A stretch of 64,000 nucleotides of DNA from Sulfuricella sp. (GTDB lineage Bacteria > Pseudomonadota > Gammaproteobacteria > Burkholderiales > Sulfuricellaceae), in contig JAHFRP010000009.1 of assembly GCA_023266195.1 (NCBI GenBank), positions 1 through 64,000 of the forward strand, written 5' to 3'. The notes beneath the pieces are model-generated. The model was not told where the DNA came from and ran no database searches. It was given only the letters and a program-made list of their open reading frames with translations. Shown piece after piece: positions 9,036 to 18,776 of this stretch (its first letter is position 1; each line of letters starts with the position of its first letter). A program made the position numbers and the translations under genes.

Positions 9036-11225
9036 GTGTTCACCCGCAACATCAAGTTCAGCCTGGCAATCGGTTTCGCGCTGGTACTGGGGCTGATGGC
9101 GGCGCTCGCCCTGGTCGGCCTGCGCCAGATGGCGGCGATCAACGAACGGCTCGAAGGCATCGTCGAGGGCAACAACGCCAAAACCGAACTCGCCACCCTC
9201 ATGCGCGATTCCCTGCGCGAGCGGGCAATCAGCATGCACGCCATCGTGGTACTGAAAGACCCGTTCGAGCGCGATGCCGAGCTGACCCGCTTCTACGAGC
9301 ACGGCGCCAGCTATGCCAAGGCGCGCCAGAAGCTCGACCAGATGGTTTCCACCGACGAGGAAAAGCTGATCCTGGCGGCCATCAGCAACCAAACCCTGAC
9401 CACCCAGCCGGTCGTCCTCAAGACCATCGACTTCGCCATGGAACACAATCCGGCCACGCTGGACCTGATGCAAAGCGACGCCATGCCGGCGCAAAAGCGG
9501 CTGCTGAACGAGCTCGACGATCTGGTCAAGCTGCAACGCGACGCCACGCACCGGGCCGCCACGGAAGCGGCCCAGGCCTACAGGGAAACCCGTCTGCTGA
9601 CGCTGGCGCTAGGCATCGCCGCCGTCTTGTCCGGCATCGGCATCGCCGTCCTGGTTACCCGCCGCGCTGCCCAGCACACCCTGGAAATCGAGAAGATATC
9701 GGGCATAAAATCCGAGTTCGTCGCCAATGTCAGCCATGAAATCCGCACGCCGATGAACGGCATTCTCGGCATGGCCGCGCTGCTGCTGGATACCCGCCTC
9801 ACCCCGGAGCAGCGGGACTATGCCGAAACCATGCGTGCCTCGGCCGAATCGCTGCTCGCGATCATCAACGACATCCTCGACTTTTCCAAGATCGAGGCGG
9901 GCAAGCTGGAGCTGGAGGCGGAGGATTTCGACTTGCGCGAGCTGGTCGGCGGCGTCGTAAAACTGCTGGCGGGACAGGCCCAGAGCAAAAAGATCGAGCT
10001 GCGTAGCGACATCCCGCCGGAACTTGCCGTCCGGCTGCGCGGTGCCGCCGGACGGCTGCGCCAGATCCTCACCAATCTGGCCGCCAACGCGGTGAAATTT
10101 ACCGATGCCGGCGAAGTCGTGCTGCGCGTTTCCGCGGAAGCGGAAGAAGCCGATGCGGTGGCGCTGCGCTTCGAAGTCAGCGACACCGGCATCGGCATCG
10201 CGCGGGAGGACCAGAAACGCCTGTTCCACGCCTTTTCCCAGGCCGACGGCTCGGCGACCCGCCGATATGGCGGCACCGGCCTCGGCCTGGCGATTTCCAA
10301 GCAGCTCGCCACGATGATGGGGGGCGAAATCGGGGTAGACAGCGACCCCGGCCGGGGCAGCACGTTCTGGTTCCGCCTGCGGCTGGAAAAACAGCCTGGG
10401 CAAGTCCTGCCGGCAACCGTCGATTTATCCGCCGCGTCCTGCCCCGAAAAGCCCGCCGATGCCGGGGCCGCATCGCCATGCCGGGTGCTGGTGGCCGAGG
10501 ACAACCCGGTCAACCGCAAGGTCATGCTCTACATGCTGCAAAAAATCGGAGTAGCCGCCACTATCGTCGGCAATGGCAAGGAAGCGCTGGAAGCACTGGC
10601 GAAAAGCCGCTACGACCTGCTCCTGATGGATTGCCAGATGCCTGAAATGGACGGCTTCGAAGCGACTGCCGCCTTACGTCGGCGCGAGCGGGCTGCCCAC
10701 GCGGAGCGGATGCCGATCGTCGCCATGACCGCCAACGCCATGCAGGGCGACCGCGACAAATGCCTGGCGGCGGGCATGGACGACTACCTGACGAAGCCGC
10801 TGGCTCGCGACGACCTGGAAGCCGCGCTTAAAAAATGGCTGCCGCGCCAAGACGGCTGCACGGCGGCGCCGGAGCCGGCGCCAATCGATCTCGAAGCCCT
10901 GCATTCCACATTCAGGCAGGACCGGCAAATCGTGGCGGAATTGATCGCGCTGTATCTCGACACCACGCCGCCGCTGATGGAACAATTCAAGGCTGCCGTG
11001 GGACGAAAAGACAACGCCGGCGCCAAGCTCGCCCATGAAATCAGGGGAGCTTCGACCTATATCGCCGCGCACGGCATCGCCGAACTCGCACGCGAAGCCG
11101 AAGCGGCGGTGAAAAGCGGAAAGTGGGATGACGCGGAAGAAATCGGCGAGCGTATGGAAACGGCGTTCATCCGGGTGCTGGCGTTTGCCGATGCGATCAA
11201 CCGGCCGGCGGAGCCCACCGTGTAG
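9036..11225 (+). CDS. Hybrid sensor histidine kinase (HisKA-HATPase-REC-HPt)
   Basis: [51 protein letters not shown]-terminal HPt-like region. GTG start inferred at 9036. Confidence 0.9.
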   Translation: MFTRNIKFSLAIGFALVLGLMAALALVGLRQMAAINERLEGIVEGNNAKTELATLMRDSLRERAISMHAIVVLKDPFERDAELTRFYEHGASYAKARQKLDQMVSTDEEKLILAAISNQTLTTQPVVLKTIDFAMEHNPATLDLMQSDAMPAQKRLLNELDDLVKLQRDATHRAATEAAQAYRETRLLTLALGIAAVLSGIGIAVLVTRRAAQHTLEIEKISGIKSEFVANVSHEIRTPMNGILGMAALLLDTRLTPEQRDYAETMRASAESLLAIINDILDFSKIEAGKLELEAEDFDLRELVGGVVKLLAGQAQSKKIELRSDIPPELAVRLRGAAGRLRQILTNLAANAVKFTDAGEVVLRVSAEAEEADAVALRFEVSDTGIGIAREDQKRLFHAFSQADGSATRRYGGTGLGLAISKQLATMMGGEIGVDSDPGRGSTFWFRLRLEKQPGQVLPATVDLSAASCPEKPADAGAASPCRVLVAEDNPVNRKVMLYMLQKIGVAATIVGNGKEALEALAKSRYDLLLMDCQMPEMDGFEATAALRRRERAAHAERMPIVAMTANAMQGDRDKCLAAGMDDYLTKPLARDDLEAALKKWLPRQDGCTAAPEPAPIDLEALHSTFRQDRQIVAELIALYLDTTPPLMEQFKAAVGRKDNAGAKLAHEIRGASTYIAAHGIAELAREAEAAVKSGKWDDAEEIGERMETAFIRVLAFADAINRPAEPTV

Positions 11226-11335
11226 GTGCGTTCGTGCCTCACCACATCCTACGGAAATGTAGGTCGGGCACCCCGTGCCCGACAACTCTCCGCCTCCGAC
11301 CATCGAAACCGTCGGGCACGGGGTGCCCGACCTAC
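11222..11335. repeat. Compound palindromic element (family C-like arm plus family B copy 2)
   Basis: gtaggtgcg...cctcaccacatcctacgg followed by GTAGGTCGGGCACCCCGTGCCCGAC...GTCGGGCACGGGGTGCCCGACCTAC. Confidence 0.85.
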
Positions 11336-11338
11336 AGG

Positions 11339-11716
11339 CTAATACGTGATGGTCTTCCATTCGTCGTCCATCACCCGCGTAACGAACGTCGCCGCGCCGG
11401 CAATGCCGGTGCATTCGGCCACCAGCTGTTCCTTGGTGACGTCGCAAGGCTCCATCGCCCCGCCGCAGGCGAAGAACTTCACGCCGAGGTCGGCCGCGTC
11501 CTTCATGAAGCCGTACACGGTCTTGGTCAGATCGTCGCTGGGATAAATGCTGTCGGCGATGCCTTCGATGAGCAGGCGCACCGAACGGCTGGCGAAATAA
11601 ATCTCGACATCCACATCCATCGCTGCAGCCGCGGCAGCCTGGAAAAATGGCGTACCGCAGACATGGGGGTGATCCGGATCGATGGTCAGAAGCATGATTG
11701 CGAGTTTGTCGGCCAT
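11339..11716 (-). CDS. DsrE family protein
   Basis: MADKLAIMLLTIDPDHPHVCGTPFFQAAAAAAMDVDVEIYFASRSVRLL...VKFFACGGAMEPC. Confidence 0.75.
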   Translation of the reverse strand: MADKLAIMLLTIDPDHPHVCGTPFFQAAAAAAMDVDVEIYFASRSVRLLIEGIADSIYPSDDLTKTVYGFMKDAADLGVKFFACGGAMEPCDVTKEQLVAECTGIAGAATFVTRVMDDEWKTITY

Positions 11717-11724
11717 GGCGAAGT

Positions 11725-14040
11725 TTATCGCACCAGGTCAGCCGTGCGCAAGGCGTCCGGCGCCGCGCCGGGGGCCAGCGGCGTGACGATGACGAACTCT
11801 GCGCCGCAGTCGATATTGCGCGCTTCGATCCGGCCGTTCATGTTGGTTTCGACGATCATCTTCGACATGTACAGGCCGATGCCGGTGCCCTTTTCCCGCG
11901 TAGTGAAGTAAGGGTCGAAGATTTTCCCCAGTATCTCGTCCGCGATGCCGCCGCCATTGTCGCGCACCGTCACATAACCGTGCTCCCGGTCGCGGCCGAC
12001 CACGATTTCCACCTTGCCGTGCGCGATTCTCCGATCCAGAATCGCGTCTTTGGCATTGCCCAACAGATTCATCACCACCTGCGCGTATTCGTTGGGGAAG
12101 CCGCGCGCCGCGGCGTCCTCGTCCACCCGCAGTTCAATGGCGATATGGTTGTTGACGAATCCCGCGTCGGCCACCGAGATGGCCTCCCTGACGCTATCCG
12201 CCAGGCTGAACAGGGCCTTTGCACGATTGGGCGTGAAGAACTGACGGAAATCATCGATGGTGGTAGACATTTTCTGGATCAGCTGCTGGCCCTTCACGGC
12301 CGACTCGTCCATATAAGCCCGGTCCAGGTCGTTATAGGCGTAGGCATCCCGGACGTTGTCGAACAGCAGGCTGAGTGCGTTGAGCGGCTGGCGCCACTGG
12401 TGCGCGATGTTGCCGATCATCTCGCCCATTGCCGCCAGGCGCGATTGATGGATCAGCATGAGATCCTTCTCGCGGTTCTTGGCCACCTCCGCTTTTACCC
12501 GCAGTTCCAGGGTGTCGTTCAACTGGCGCAGTTCTTCTTCCGCCCGCTTGAGGCCGGAAATATCCTCCAAGATCCAGATGGAGCCCTTGCTCAGATCGGC
12601 CGGGTCGATCGCCTTGCCACTGAGCAGCCCCCAATACTCAGAGCCATCCTTGCGCCGTTGCCGGCTCTCGATATAAAAATTCTCGCCGCGCGCCAGCTTC
12701 GGGGCTGATTCCCGGCCGACCCTGATGAAATCGTCCAAATCCGCATAAAGGAACGAAGGCTCCCGGCCGGTCAACTCCTCGCGGCTGTAGCCGGTCATCT
12801 CCTCGACCTTGCGGTTGACCCAGACGAATCTGCGCTCCTTGAGCAACGCGATGCCGACGACGGTGTTGTCGAGGATCGTCTTGAGCTCGTTCAGGGTTTC
12901 GTTCAACTGCTCCTGGACGCGCTTGAGCTCGGTGATATCGAGCGAAAACCCCAGCAGCAGCGGAAACTCGGCGCCCTCGGGGTGGATCATGGTTTTGCCG
13001 GCCAGCAATTTTTTTTCCCCGCCCGCGCCATTCAGGCGCTCTTCGCTCATCACCAGACCGCCCGAGGCGCGCACCGCATCGTCATGATCACGCAGGCGAT
13101 CGGCCACTTCGCGCGGAAACGCCTCGTAATCGCTCGTCCCGATCAGGGACGCCTTGGGCTTGCCGATGGTTTTTGCCGTTTCCTCGTTGACCAGCACAAA
13201 GCGACCCGAGCCGTCCTTGATAAAGATGTTGATCGGCAAGGTATCCAGAATCAACGCGGTGAGCGACTGCTGCATGTGAACCTCGCTCTCGGCGCGCTTG
13301 CGTTCGGCGGCGCGGCGCGCACTCCTGCGCAAGATCAGGATAATCGCGCCCATCCCGAACAGCCAGATCGAGCCGTGGGTCAGCCGCATCACGCCGATGG
13401 CGCCGTTTTCCGCGGCCAGATACGGAGCCAGGGAAACATAGACGCCAATGCCGCCGCGCACGTCCCCCAGCTTGTAGCCCTGCTGCCGATGGCACTTGAG
13501 ACAGCCCTGCTCCACCGCCATCGCCCGGATCATGCGCAGATAGGGCTTGCCATCGATGTTCGATAGCTCAGTCACTTCCGTTTCGCCCCGCTCGAACTTG
13601 CGCAGCGCAGCGGCTTCCCATGCATCCGGCGCGTTGATCGGGTTCAGCGGGCGCAGGCTGGTAATGCGCCCTTTCACCCCGAACCGCTCGGCATGCTGTT
13701 CCTGCACCTGGCGCAGCATATAGGCCGGATTCATCAGGGTAAGCCGCTGGCCGGCGGTGGTTTCCACATCCCGCTCCGGCAGTTGGGCAAGGTAGGGATT
13801 GGGCGGGGTTTTTTCGTCCACCGGCACATACACGCCGCCGTGGCTGGTGGCCCAGAGGCGAAAGGTCAGATCCTTGTTCAGGTTGGAAACGGCCTCGTTC
13901 CTGGCCAGTTCCATCGTTTCGGCACGCTCGTGGCTGACATTCCAGGCCAGGGAACCGCCGATCAGCAGGCTCCAGACGGCCACGGCCGCGGCGGCATAAA
14001 GGCCAGGAGCGCCGCCCATGTCTGGAACGGGTCGGCTCAC
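11725..14040 (-). CDS. Heme-type (Tll0287-like/DUF3365) PAS sensor histidine kinase
   Basis: N-terminal periplasmic domain with CLKCH (CxxCH); two PAS regions; NIAHQWRQPLNALSLL; HATPase FDPYFTTREKGTGIGLYM. Confidence 0.85.
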   Translation of the reverse strand: MSRPVPDMGGAPGLYAAAAVAVWSLLIGGSLAWNVSHERAETMELARNEAVSNLNKDLTFRLWATSHGGVYVPVDEKTPPNPYLAQLPERDVETTAGQRLTLMNPAYMLRQVQEQHAERFGVKGRITSLRPLNPINAPDAWEAAALRKFERGETEVTELSNIDGKPYLRMIRAMAVEQGCLKCHRQQGYKLGDVRGGIGVYVSLAPYLAAENGAIGVMRLTHGSIWLFGMGAIILILRRSARRAAERKRAESEVHMQQSLTALILDTLPINIFIKDGSGRFVLVNEETAKTIGKPKASLIGTSDYEAFPREVADRLRDHDDAVRASGGLVMSEERLNGAGGEKKLLAGKTMIHPEGAEFPLLLGFSLDITELKRVQEQLNETLNELKTILDNTVVGIALLKERRFVWVNRKVEEMTGYSREELTGREPSFLYADLDDFIRVGRESAPKLARGENFYIESRQRRKDGSEYWGLLSGKAIDPADLSKGSIWILEDISGLKRAEEELRQLNDTLELRVKAEVAKNREKDLMLIHQSRLAAMGEMIGNIAHQWRQPLNALSLLFDNVRDAYAYNDLDRAYMDESAVKGQQLIQKMSTTIDDFRQFFTPNRAKALFSLADSVREAISVADAGFVNNHIAIELRVDEDAAARGFPNEYAQVVMNLLGNAKDAILDRRIAHGKVEIVVGRDREHGYVTVRDNGGGIADEILGKIFDPYFTTREKGTGIGLYMSKMIVETNMNGRIEARNIDCGAEFVIVTPLAPGAAPDALRTADLVR

Positions 14041-15452
14041 GATTCGCCGCTGTCCGCCGGCTGCGTGATTTGTTCAGCCGGCGGGGACGCATTCATGTCG
14101 GCACGGTAAAACTGGTAATTATCGCGCCCGATTTCCTTGGCCCGGTACATCGCCACGTCGGCATTCTTCACCAGACTGTCGGCATCGCTGCCGTCGTCCG
14201 GGTAGAAGCTGACGCCGATGCTCACGCTGATGTTCAGTTCGCGGCCGTCCAGCCTGAACGGCTGCGAAACGGCCTTCAGCAGCTTTTGCGCCACCCGGTG
14301 GACGTCGTCCGCCGCGCCAAGCTCAGGCAGCAATATCACAAACTCGTCGCCGCCCAGGCGCGAAACGGTGTCGCCCTGGCGCACGCTGTTCGACAGCCGG
14401 ACGGCGACTTCCTGCAGCAGCAGGTCGCCGATATTATGCCCCAATGTATCGTTGACCCCCTTGAAGCGGTCGAGGTCGAGAAACATCACCGCGGCCTTGC
14501 AGCGATTGCGCTGCGCCTGGATCAGCGCCTGACCCAGCCGGTCGTTGAACAGCGTGCGGTTGGGCAAATCGGTGAGCACATCGTAGTGGGCGAGGTGGCG
14601 AACATGCTCCTCCGCCTGCTTATGCTCGGTGATATCGGCAAAGATGGCGACGTAGTGAGTAGTCTCGCCCTGATTGGTTTTTACCGCGTTGATGGTCAGC
14701 CACTCGGCATAAACCTCCCCGCCCTTGCGGCGGTTCCATATCTCCCCGCTCCATTTCCCGGTTTCGCTCAGGCCGCGCCACAAATCCCGGTAAAAATCGG
14801 CGTCGTGTTTGCCCGAGCTCAAAATCGCCGGAGTCCGTCCGACCGCTTCGTTCTCGGCATAACCGGTAATCTCGCAAAAAGCCCGGTTGACGGCGACGAT
14901 GCGGTTGCCGGCGTCGGTGATCATGATTGCGTCGGATGAAGCCTCGAATACGCTGGATGCCAGCCGCATCTCCAGATTGGCCTTGACCTCCCAGGCACCC
15001 TTCTGGATCGCCTGCAGCAACAGGTCGGTCTTGACCGGCTTGATCACGTATTTGTCGATGCCCAGATCGATCGCCTTGAGAAAAAACCCGGTTTCGTTGA
15101 ACGCCGTGGTGACGATGACCGGTACGGACCGGTTCTCGGCTTTAATCGCCTCGGCCATTTTCAGCCCGTCCATCACCGGCATCATGATGTCCGTCACCAC
15201 CACCTCGGGCTTGTGACGGCGCCATATCTCCAGCCCTTCCTCGCCGTTCGCCGCGGTATAGAGCATGCCGACCCGCCGCTTCAGGAAGCGCGACAACTGT
15301 TCGCGGATATCCGCATCGTCCTCGACGTAAAGCACGGAAATGTTTTTCAGCAAATCGGAGTTGCCCCTGCCGGCATGCGTTTTCTCACAGCCTTCGGGCC
15401 GTAGCCGATCGGCCGCGTCCGCCACTGGCTCCCCTTGCGGCAATTTATCCAT
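14037..15452 (-). CDS. Response regulator (REC)-PAS-GGDEF diguanylate cyclase
   Basis: VVVTDIMMPVMDGLKM; PAS; RLGGDEFVILLPELG; start refined to ATG 15452 (track ORF to 15506). Confidence 0.88.
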   Translation of the reverse strand: MDKLPQGEPVADAADRLRPEGCEKTHAGRGNSDLLKNISVLYVEDDADIREQLSRFLKRRVGMLYTAANGEEGLEIWRRHKPEVVVTDIMMPVMDGLKMAEAIKAENRSVPVIVTTAFNETGFFLKAIDLGIDKYVIKPVKTDLLLQAIQKGAWEVKANLEMRLASSVFEASSDAIMITDAGNRIVAVNRAFCEITGYAENEAVGRTPAILSSGKHDADFYRDLWRGLSETGKWSGEIWNRRKGGEVYAEWLTINAVKTNQGETTHYVAIFADITEHKQAEEHVRHLAHYDVLTDLPNRTLFNDRLGQALIQAQRNRCKAAVMFLDLDRFKGVNDTLGHNIGDLLLQEVAVRLSNSVRQGDTVSRLGGDEFVILLPELGAADDVHRVAQKLLKAVSQPFRLDGRELNISVSIGVSFYPDDGSDADSLVKNADVAMYRAKEIGRDNYQFYRADMNASPPAEQITQPADSGES

Positions 15453-17811
15453 TCGTCGCCCCGTCCTTGAACACAGGCGTGGCAATCTTGAATTCCACGC
15501 CCTCATCGATATTTTGCGCTTCTATCCTGCCGTTCATATTGGTTTCGATGATCATCTTGGACATGTAGAGCCCAATTCCCGTGCCTTTTTCCCGCGTGGT
15601 GAAATAGGGGTCGAAAATCTTCTCCATGATCTCGTCCGGTACGCCGCCGCCGTTGTCGCGGATGGCCAGGTAAGCATAATCGTCGTCCCGGCTGATCGCC
15701 ACCTCCACCTTGCCATTTTTCACGCCGCGTTCCTGGATCGCTTCCTTGGCATTGCCCAGCATGTTCAGCACGACCTGCGCATACTCGTTGGGGAAGCCCA
15801 CGATACTGATGTCCGGGCCGCCTTCCAGGACGACCGCGATATTTCCGCGCTGGAAACTGAATTCGACCACGGACAGCGCATCCTTGACCACCTTGGCCAG
15901 ATCGAAGCGCACTTTCGCCCGGTCGGGCTTGAAGAAGTTGCGGAAATCGTCGATGGTGGCGGACATTTTATCGATTAGCTGACGTCCCTTGCCGACCGAC
16001 TCATCCATGTATTGCTGGTCGAGGTCGCCGTAGGCGTAGGCATCCTGCATGTTGCCCAGCAGCAGCCCCAGCGCGTTGAGCGGCTGGCGCCATTGGTGCG
16101 CGATGTTGCCGATCATCTCGCCCATCGCCGCCAGCCGCGACTGGCGGATCAGCAAGTGGTCCTTTTCCCGATTCAGCGCGACTTCCGCCTTCACCCGCTG
16201 CTCCAGGGTTTCGTTGAGGCGCTTGAGCATTTCCTCGACCTGGCGGCGCTCCAGTTCCGCGCCCAGCCATTGCGCCATGAGCTGGATGAATTCCCGGTCC
16301 GTCACGGTGAAGGGCCGGGAACTCGGCCTGGCGCTGGAAAAATTGAGCGTGCCGTAGACCCTGCCGGCCACGGTGAGGGGAACGCCGATATAGGCTTCCA
16401 GCTTGAAGTCCAGGCGGCATGGATGAGACGCCCACTCGCTCGCCCCGGCATGCTCGATCATCAGCGGCTCCCCCAGCCGCAGCGTATCCCGGCAATAGGT
16501 CCGCCCCAGGCCGAACACGTCGCCCTGGGCGACCGCGCCGGAGGGGTCGAGGACATGGGCGACTTCGTAGCGCTCGCCCTCGATACGGGACACGATCCCG
16601 ATATCCATCGCGAAATCCCTGCCTCCGAGTTCCAGCAGCGAGCGTATCTGGTCGGACAGATCGGGCTTGCGCTCCGAAATCGTTTCATAAAACCGGTGCA
16701 GCCTGGATTCGTACTGCTTGCGCTCGGTAATGTCGTAAAACGCCACCACGCTGCCGGCGAGCTCGCCATTCTTGAGGATGGGCGCCGACACCAGCGACAC
16801 ATTGAAAACCGCACCGCCGCGGCGCACGAACAGCTCGTCCCGCGAGCGGTAGGTCTGGCCGGCGAAATTCGCCCGCCGGATCGGACAGGATTCCGCCGGC
16901 TCGGCCTCCGCGTGATAATGCAGCAGCATGTGGGCTTCCTTGCCGAGCAGTTCCGCCTGCGGCCAGCCGAGCAGGTTCTCCGCTTCCGGATTGACGAAAG
17001 TGACCCGTCCGTCGCGGTCCAGCATATAGACGCCTTCGCCCATGTTGGCGGCAATGTCGCGCAGCTTGCGTTCGCTTTCCTTGAGTGCGTCCTCCCGCTC
17101 CCGCTGGGAATCGAGCAATTCCCCTATCCGGTTGGCCATATCGTTGAAGGCGTGCGCGGCGCGGCGCATTTCCGGCGCCCCCACCGGCTTGATGCGCACC
17201 GAACGGTCTCCCCAGCCCAGCGCGACGCTGGCATCGTTCAGGGTGCGCAGGGGCCTGAGGCCGGTGCGCAGCACCAGCCAGATACCGAGAAAATCCAGGA
17301 TGATCGCCAGCAGCAGGATCGAGAGGTGCTGCACCAGCCGCGACCAGGCCCGGTTGATCGACTCCTGGGCGGTAATGACGACTTTGAGCGTGCCGTAATC
17401 GTGCCCGCCGACCAGCGCTTGCGTCTCCCCGACCTGATCGGCAAGCCCCAGCCAGGCTGCGAACCAGGCCGGCGCGAGCGCCGCGGCGTCGGCATCCCGG
17501 CTCTCCAGCGTGGTGCCGGAGGCATCGCGGTAGCGGATGCGGGCGACATTGGCGCGGCGTACCGCGTTGTCCAGAGTTTGCTGCAGCGTGGAAAAATCTC
17601 CGATCACGATGATCTCGGCCAGGGACGGCGGCAGCACGCGCAATTCGTCCTGCAACTGCGCGCCCAGATCCGCCTCCGCCTGCTGCGCATCCCACCTCGC
17701 CGCGGTATACAGCATGACGAACCCGGCAATGACCAGCGCCGTGCTCGCCGTGACCAGCAGACGCCCGGCGAAGGGAAGTCGATTCCACAATGTTGGAATG
17801 AAGCCGGTCAT
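15445..17811 (-). CDS. HAMP-PAS-GAF sensor histidine kinase
   Basis: TM-HAMP, PAS (EGVYMLDRDGRVTFVNPEAENLLGW), GAF, NIAHQWRQPLNALGLL, HATPase. Confidence 0.88.
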   Translation of the reverse strand: MTGFIPTLWNRLPFAGRLLVTASTALVIAGFVMLYTAARWDAQQAEADLGAQLQDELRVLPPSLAEIIVIGDFSTLQQTLDNAVRRANVARIRYRDASGTTLESRDADAAALAPAWFAAWLGLADQVGETQALVGGHDYGTLKVVITAQESINRAWSRLVQHLSILLLAIILDFLGIWLVLRTGLRPLRTLNDASVALGWGDRSVRIKPVGAPEMRRAAHAFNDMANRIGELLDSQREREDALKESERKLRDIAANMGEGVYMLDRDGRVTFVNPEAENLLGWPQAELLGKEAHMLLHYHAEAEPAESCPIRRANFAGQTYRSRDELFVRRGGAVFNVSLVSAPILKNGELAGSVVAFYDITERKQYESRLHRFYETISERKPDLSDQIRSLLELGGRDFAMDIGIVSRIEGERYEVAHVLDPSGAVAQGDVFGLGRTYCRDTLRLGEPLMIEHAGASEWASHPCRLDFKLEAYIGVPLTVAGRVYGTLNFSSARPSSRPFTVTDREFIQLMAQWLGAELERRQVEEMLKRLNETLEQRVKAEVALNREKDHLLIRQSRLAAMGEMIGNIAHQWRQPLNALGLLLGNMQDAYAYGDLDQQYMDESVGKGRQLIDKMSATIDDFRNFFKPDRAKVRFDLAKVVKDALSVVEFSFQRGNIAVVLEGGPDISIVGFPNEYAQVVLNMLGNAKEAIQERGVKNGKVEVAISRDDDYAYLAIRDNGGGVPDEIMEKIFDPYFTTREKGTGIGLYMSKMIIETNMNGRIEAQNIDEGVEFKIATPVFKDGATNG

Positions 17812-17814
17812 GGC

Positions 17815-18660
17815 TTATTCGATATCTTTCACCAGCGTGGCGCGATAAAAATCGAGGTAGTTCCGGTAATCGTTCGGGCCGGCCTGCTGAAAGCCATAGG
17901 GAGGCTTCTGCTGGATCACCTTCGCGCTGGCGGCAAGAATTTTCCCCCCTTCCATGTCGGTTTCCATCTCTGCGAGCGCCTCCCGCACCGCCTCCGCCAC
18001 TGCGTCAGGCACCCGCGGATGGACGGAAATCGGCAGGTTGTGGTACGGCGAGGATTCCCACAGCACCCGATAGCGCAGGTTCTCCCGTGCGGCAAAATCG
18101 CGCATCACCTGGTTGTTGACCCCGGCTGCCACAACCTTGCCGGCCTTGAGTTGCCCCATGATGCCTTCCTGATTGCCGCCGAAGACGGGAGCGACTTCGA
18201 TCCCATGCCGCAGCAAATGATCCATCGGCAGCGCATAGCCGACGAACGCCGCCCTGGACGGAAACCCTACCATCTTGCCCTTGAGATCGGCGATCGACTT
18301 CACCGGCGAATCCTCCAGCGTGACGATCTGGCCGGCGATCGACTCGGCGGCGGGGCGCAGGATGACGCGGTAGCCCTGCGCCGACGTAGCCGGCAGGAAA
18401 ATGGTGTTGGAATAGACGAAATCGTATTCGCCCCTGGCGATGGCGGCATTGGATTCCGGCGCGGTGCGGGTGATTTTCAGGTTCAGGGTGACGCCGGTCT
18501 TATGCGTGACGTAATCCAGGATGGGATTCCAGTATTGCGCCGTCAGCACCGCGCTGCGCTGGGACAGCACCCCCAGCGAGTAAACCTTGTCTTCCGCGGC
18601 GGCGTCTGCCGCCCCCATCAGCGCCACCAGCGCCGCCCATACGATAACGATCCGACTCAT
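17815..18660 (-). CDS. PhnD/SsuA-like periplasmic substrate-binding protein
   Basis: Signal peptide; YSLGVLSQRSAVLTAQYWNPILDYVTHKTG..ESNAAIARGEYDFVYSN..IADLKGKMVGFPSRAAFVGY. Confidence 0.82.
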   Translation of the reverse strand: MSRIVIVWAALVALMGAADAAAEDKVYSLGVLSQRSAVLTAQYWNPILDYVTHKTGVTLNLKITRTAPESNAAIARGEYDFVYSNTIFLPATSAQGYRVILRPAAESIAGQIVTLEDSPVKSIADLKGKMVGFPSRAAFVGYALPMDHLLRHGIEVAPVFGGNQEGIMGQLKAGKVVAAGVNNQVMRDFAARENLRYRVLWESSPYHNLPISVHPRVPDAVAEAVREALAEMETDMEGGKILAASAKVIQQKPPYGFQQAGPNDYRNYLDFYRATLVKDIE

Positions 18661-18776
18661 GATTTCCCCTATTCAGACCAAGGGTTTTCCCTAATAACCC
18701 TAATATTAAGGATTCTCTACCGGAAAGAGGGGAAAGATCAATCGGTTTAAATCAAGGTTTGCCGGGAAAATTCGGG

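Noticed and set aside
16012-18750. 912-aa plus-strand ORF spanning a kinase, the PhnD-like gene and their junction
   Set aside because: Lies antisense to two clear protein families; composition (H, R, Q, G rich) is that of a mirror frame.
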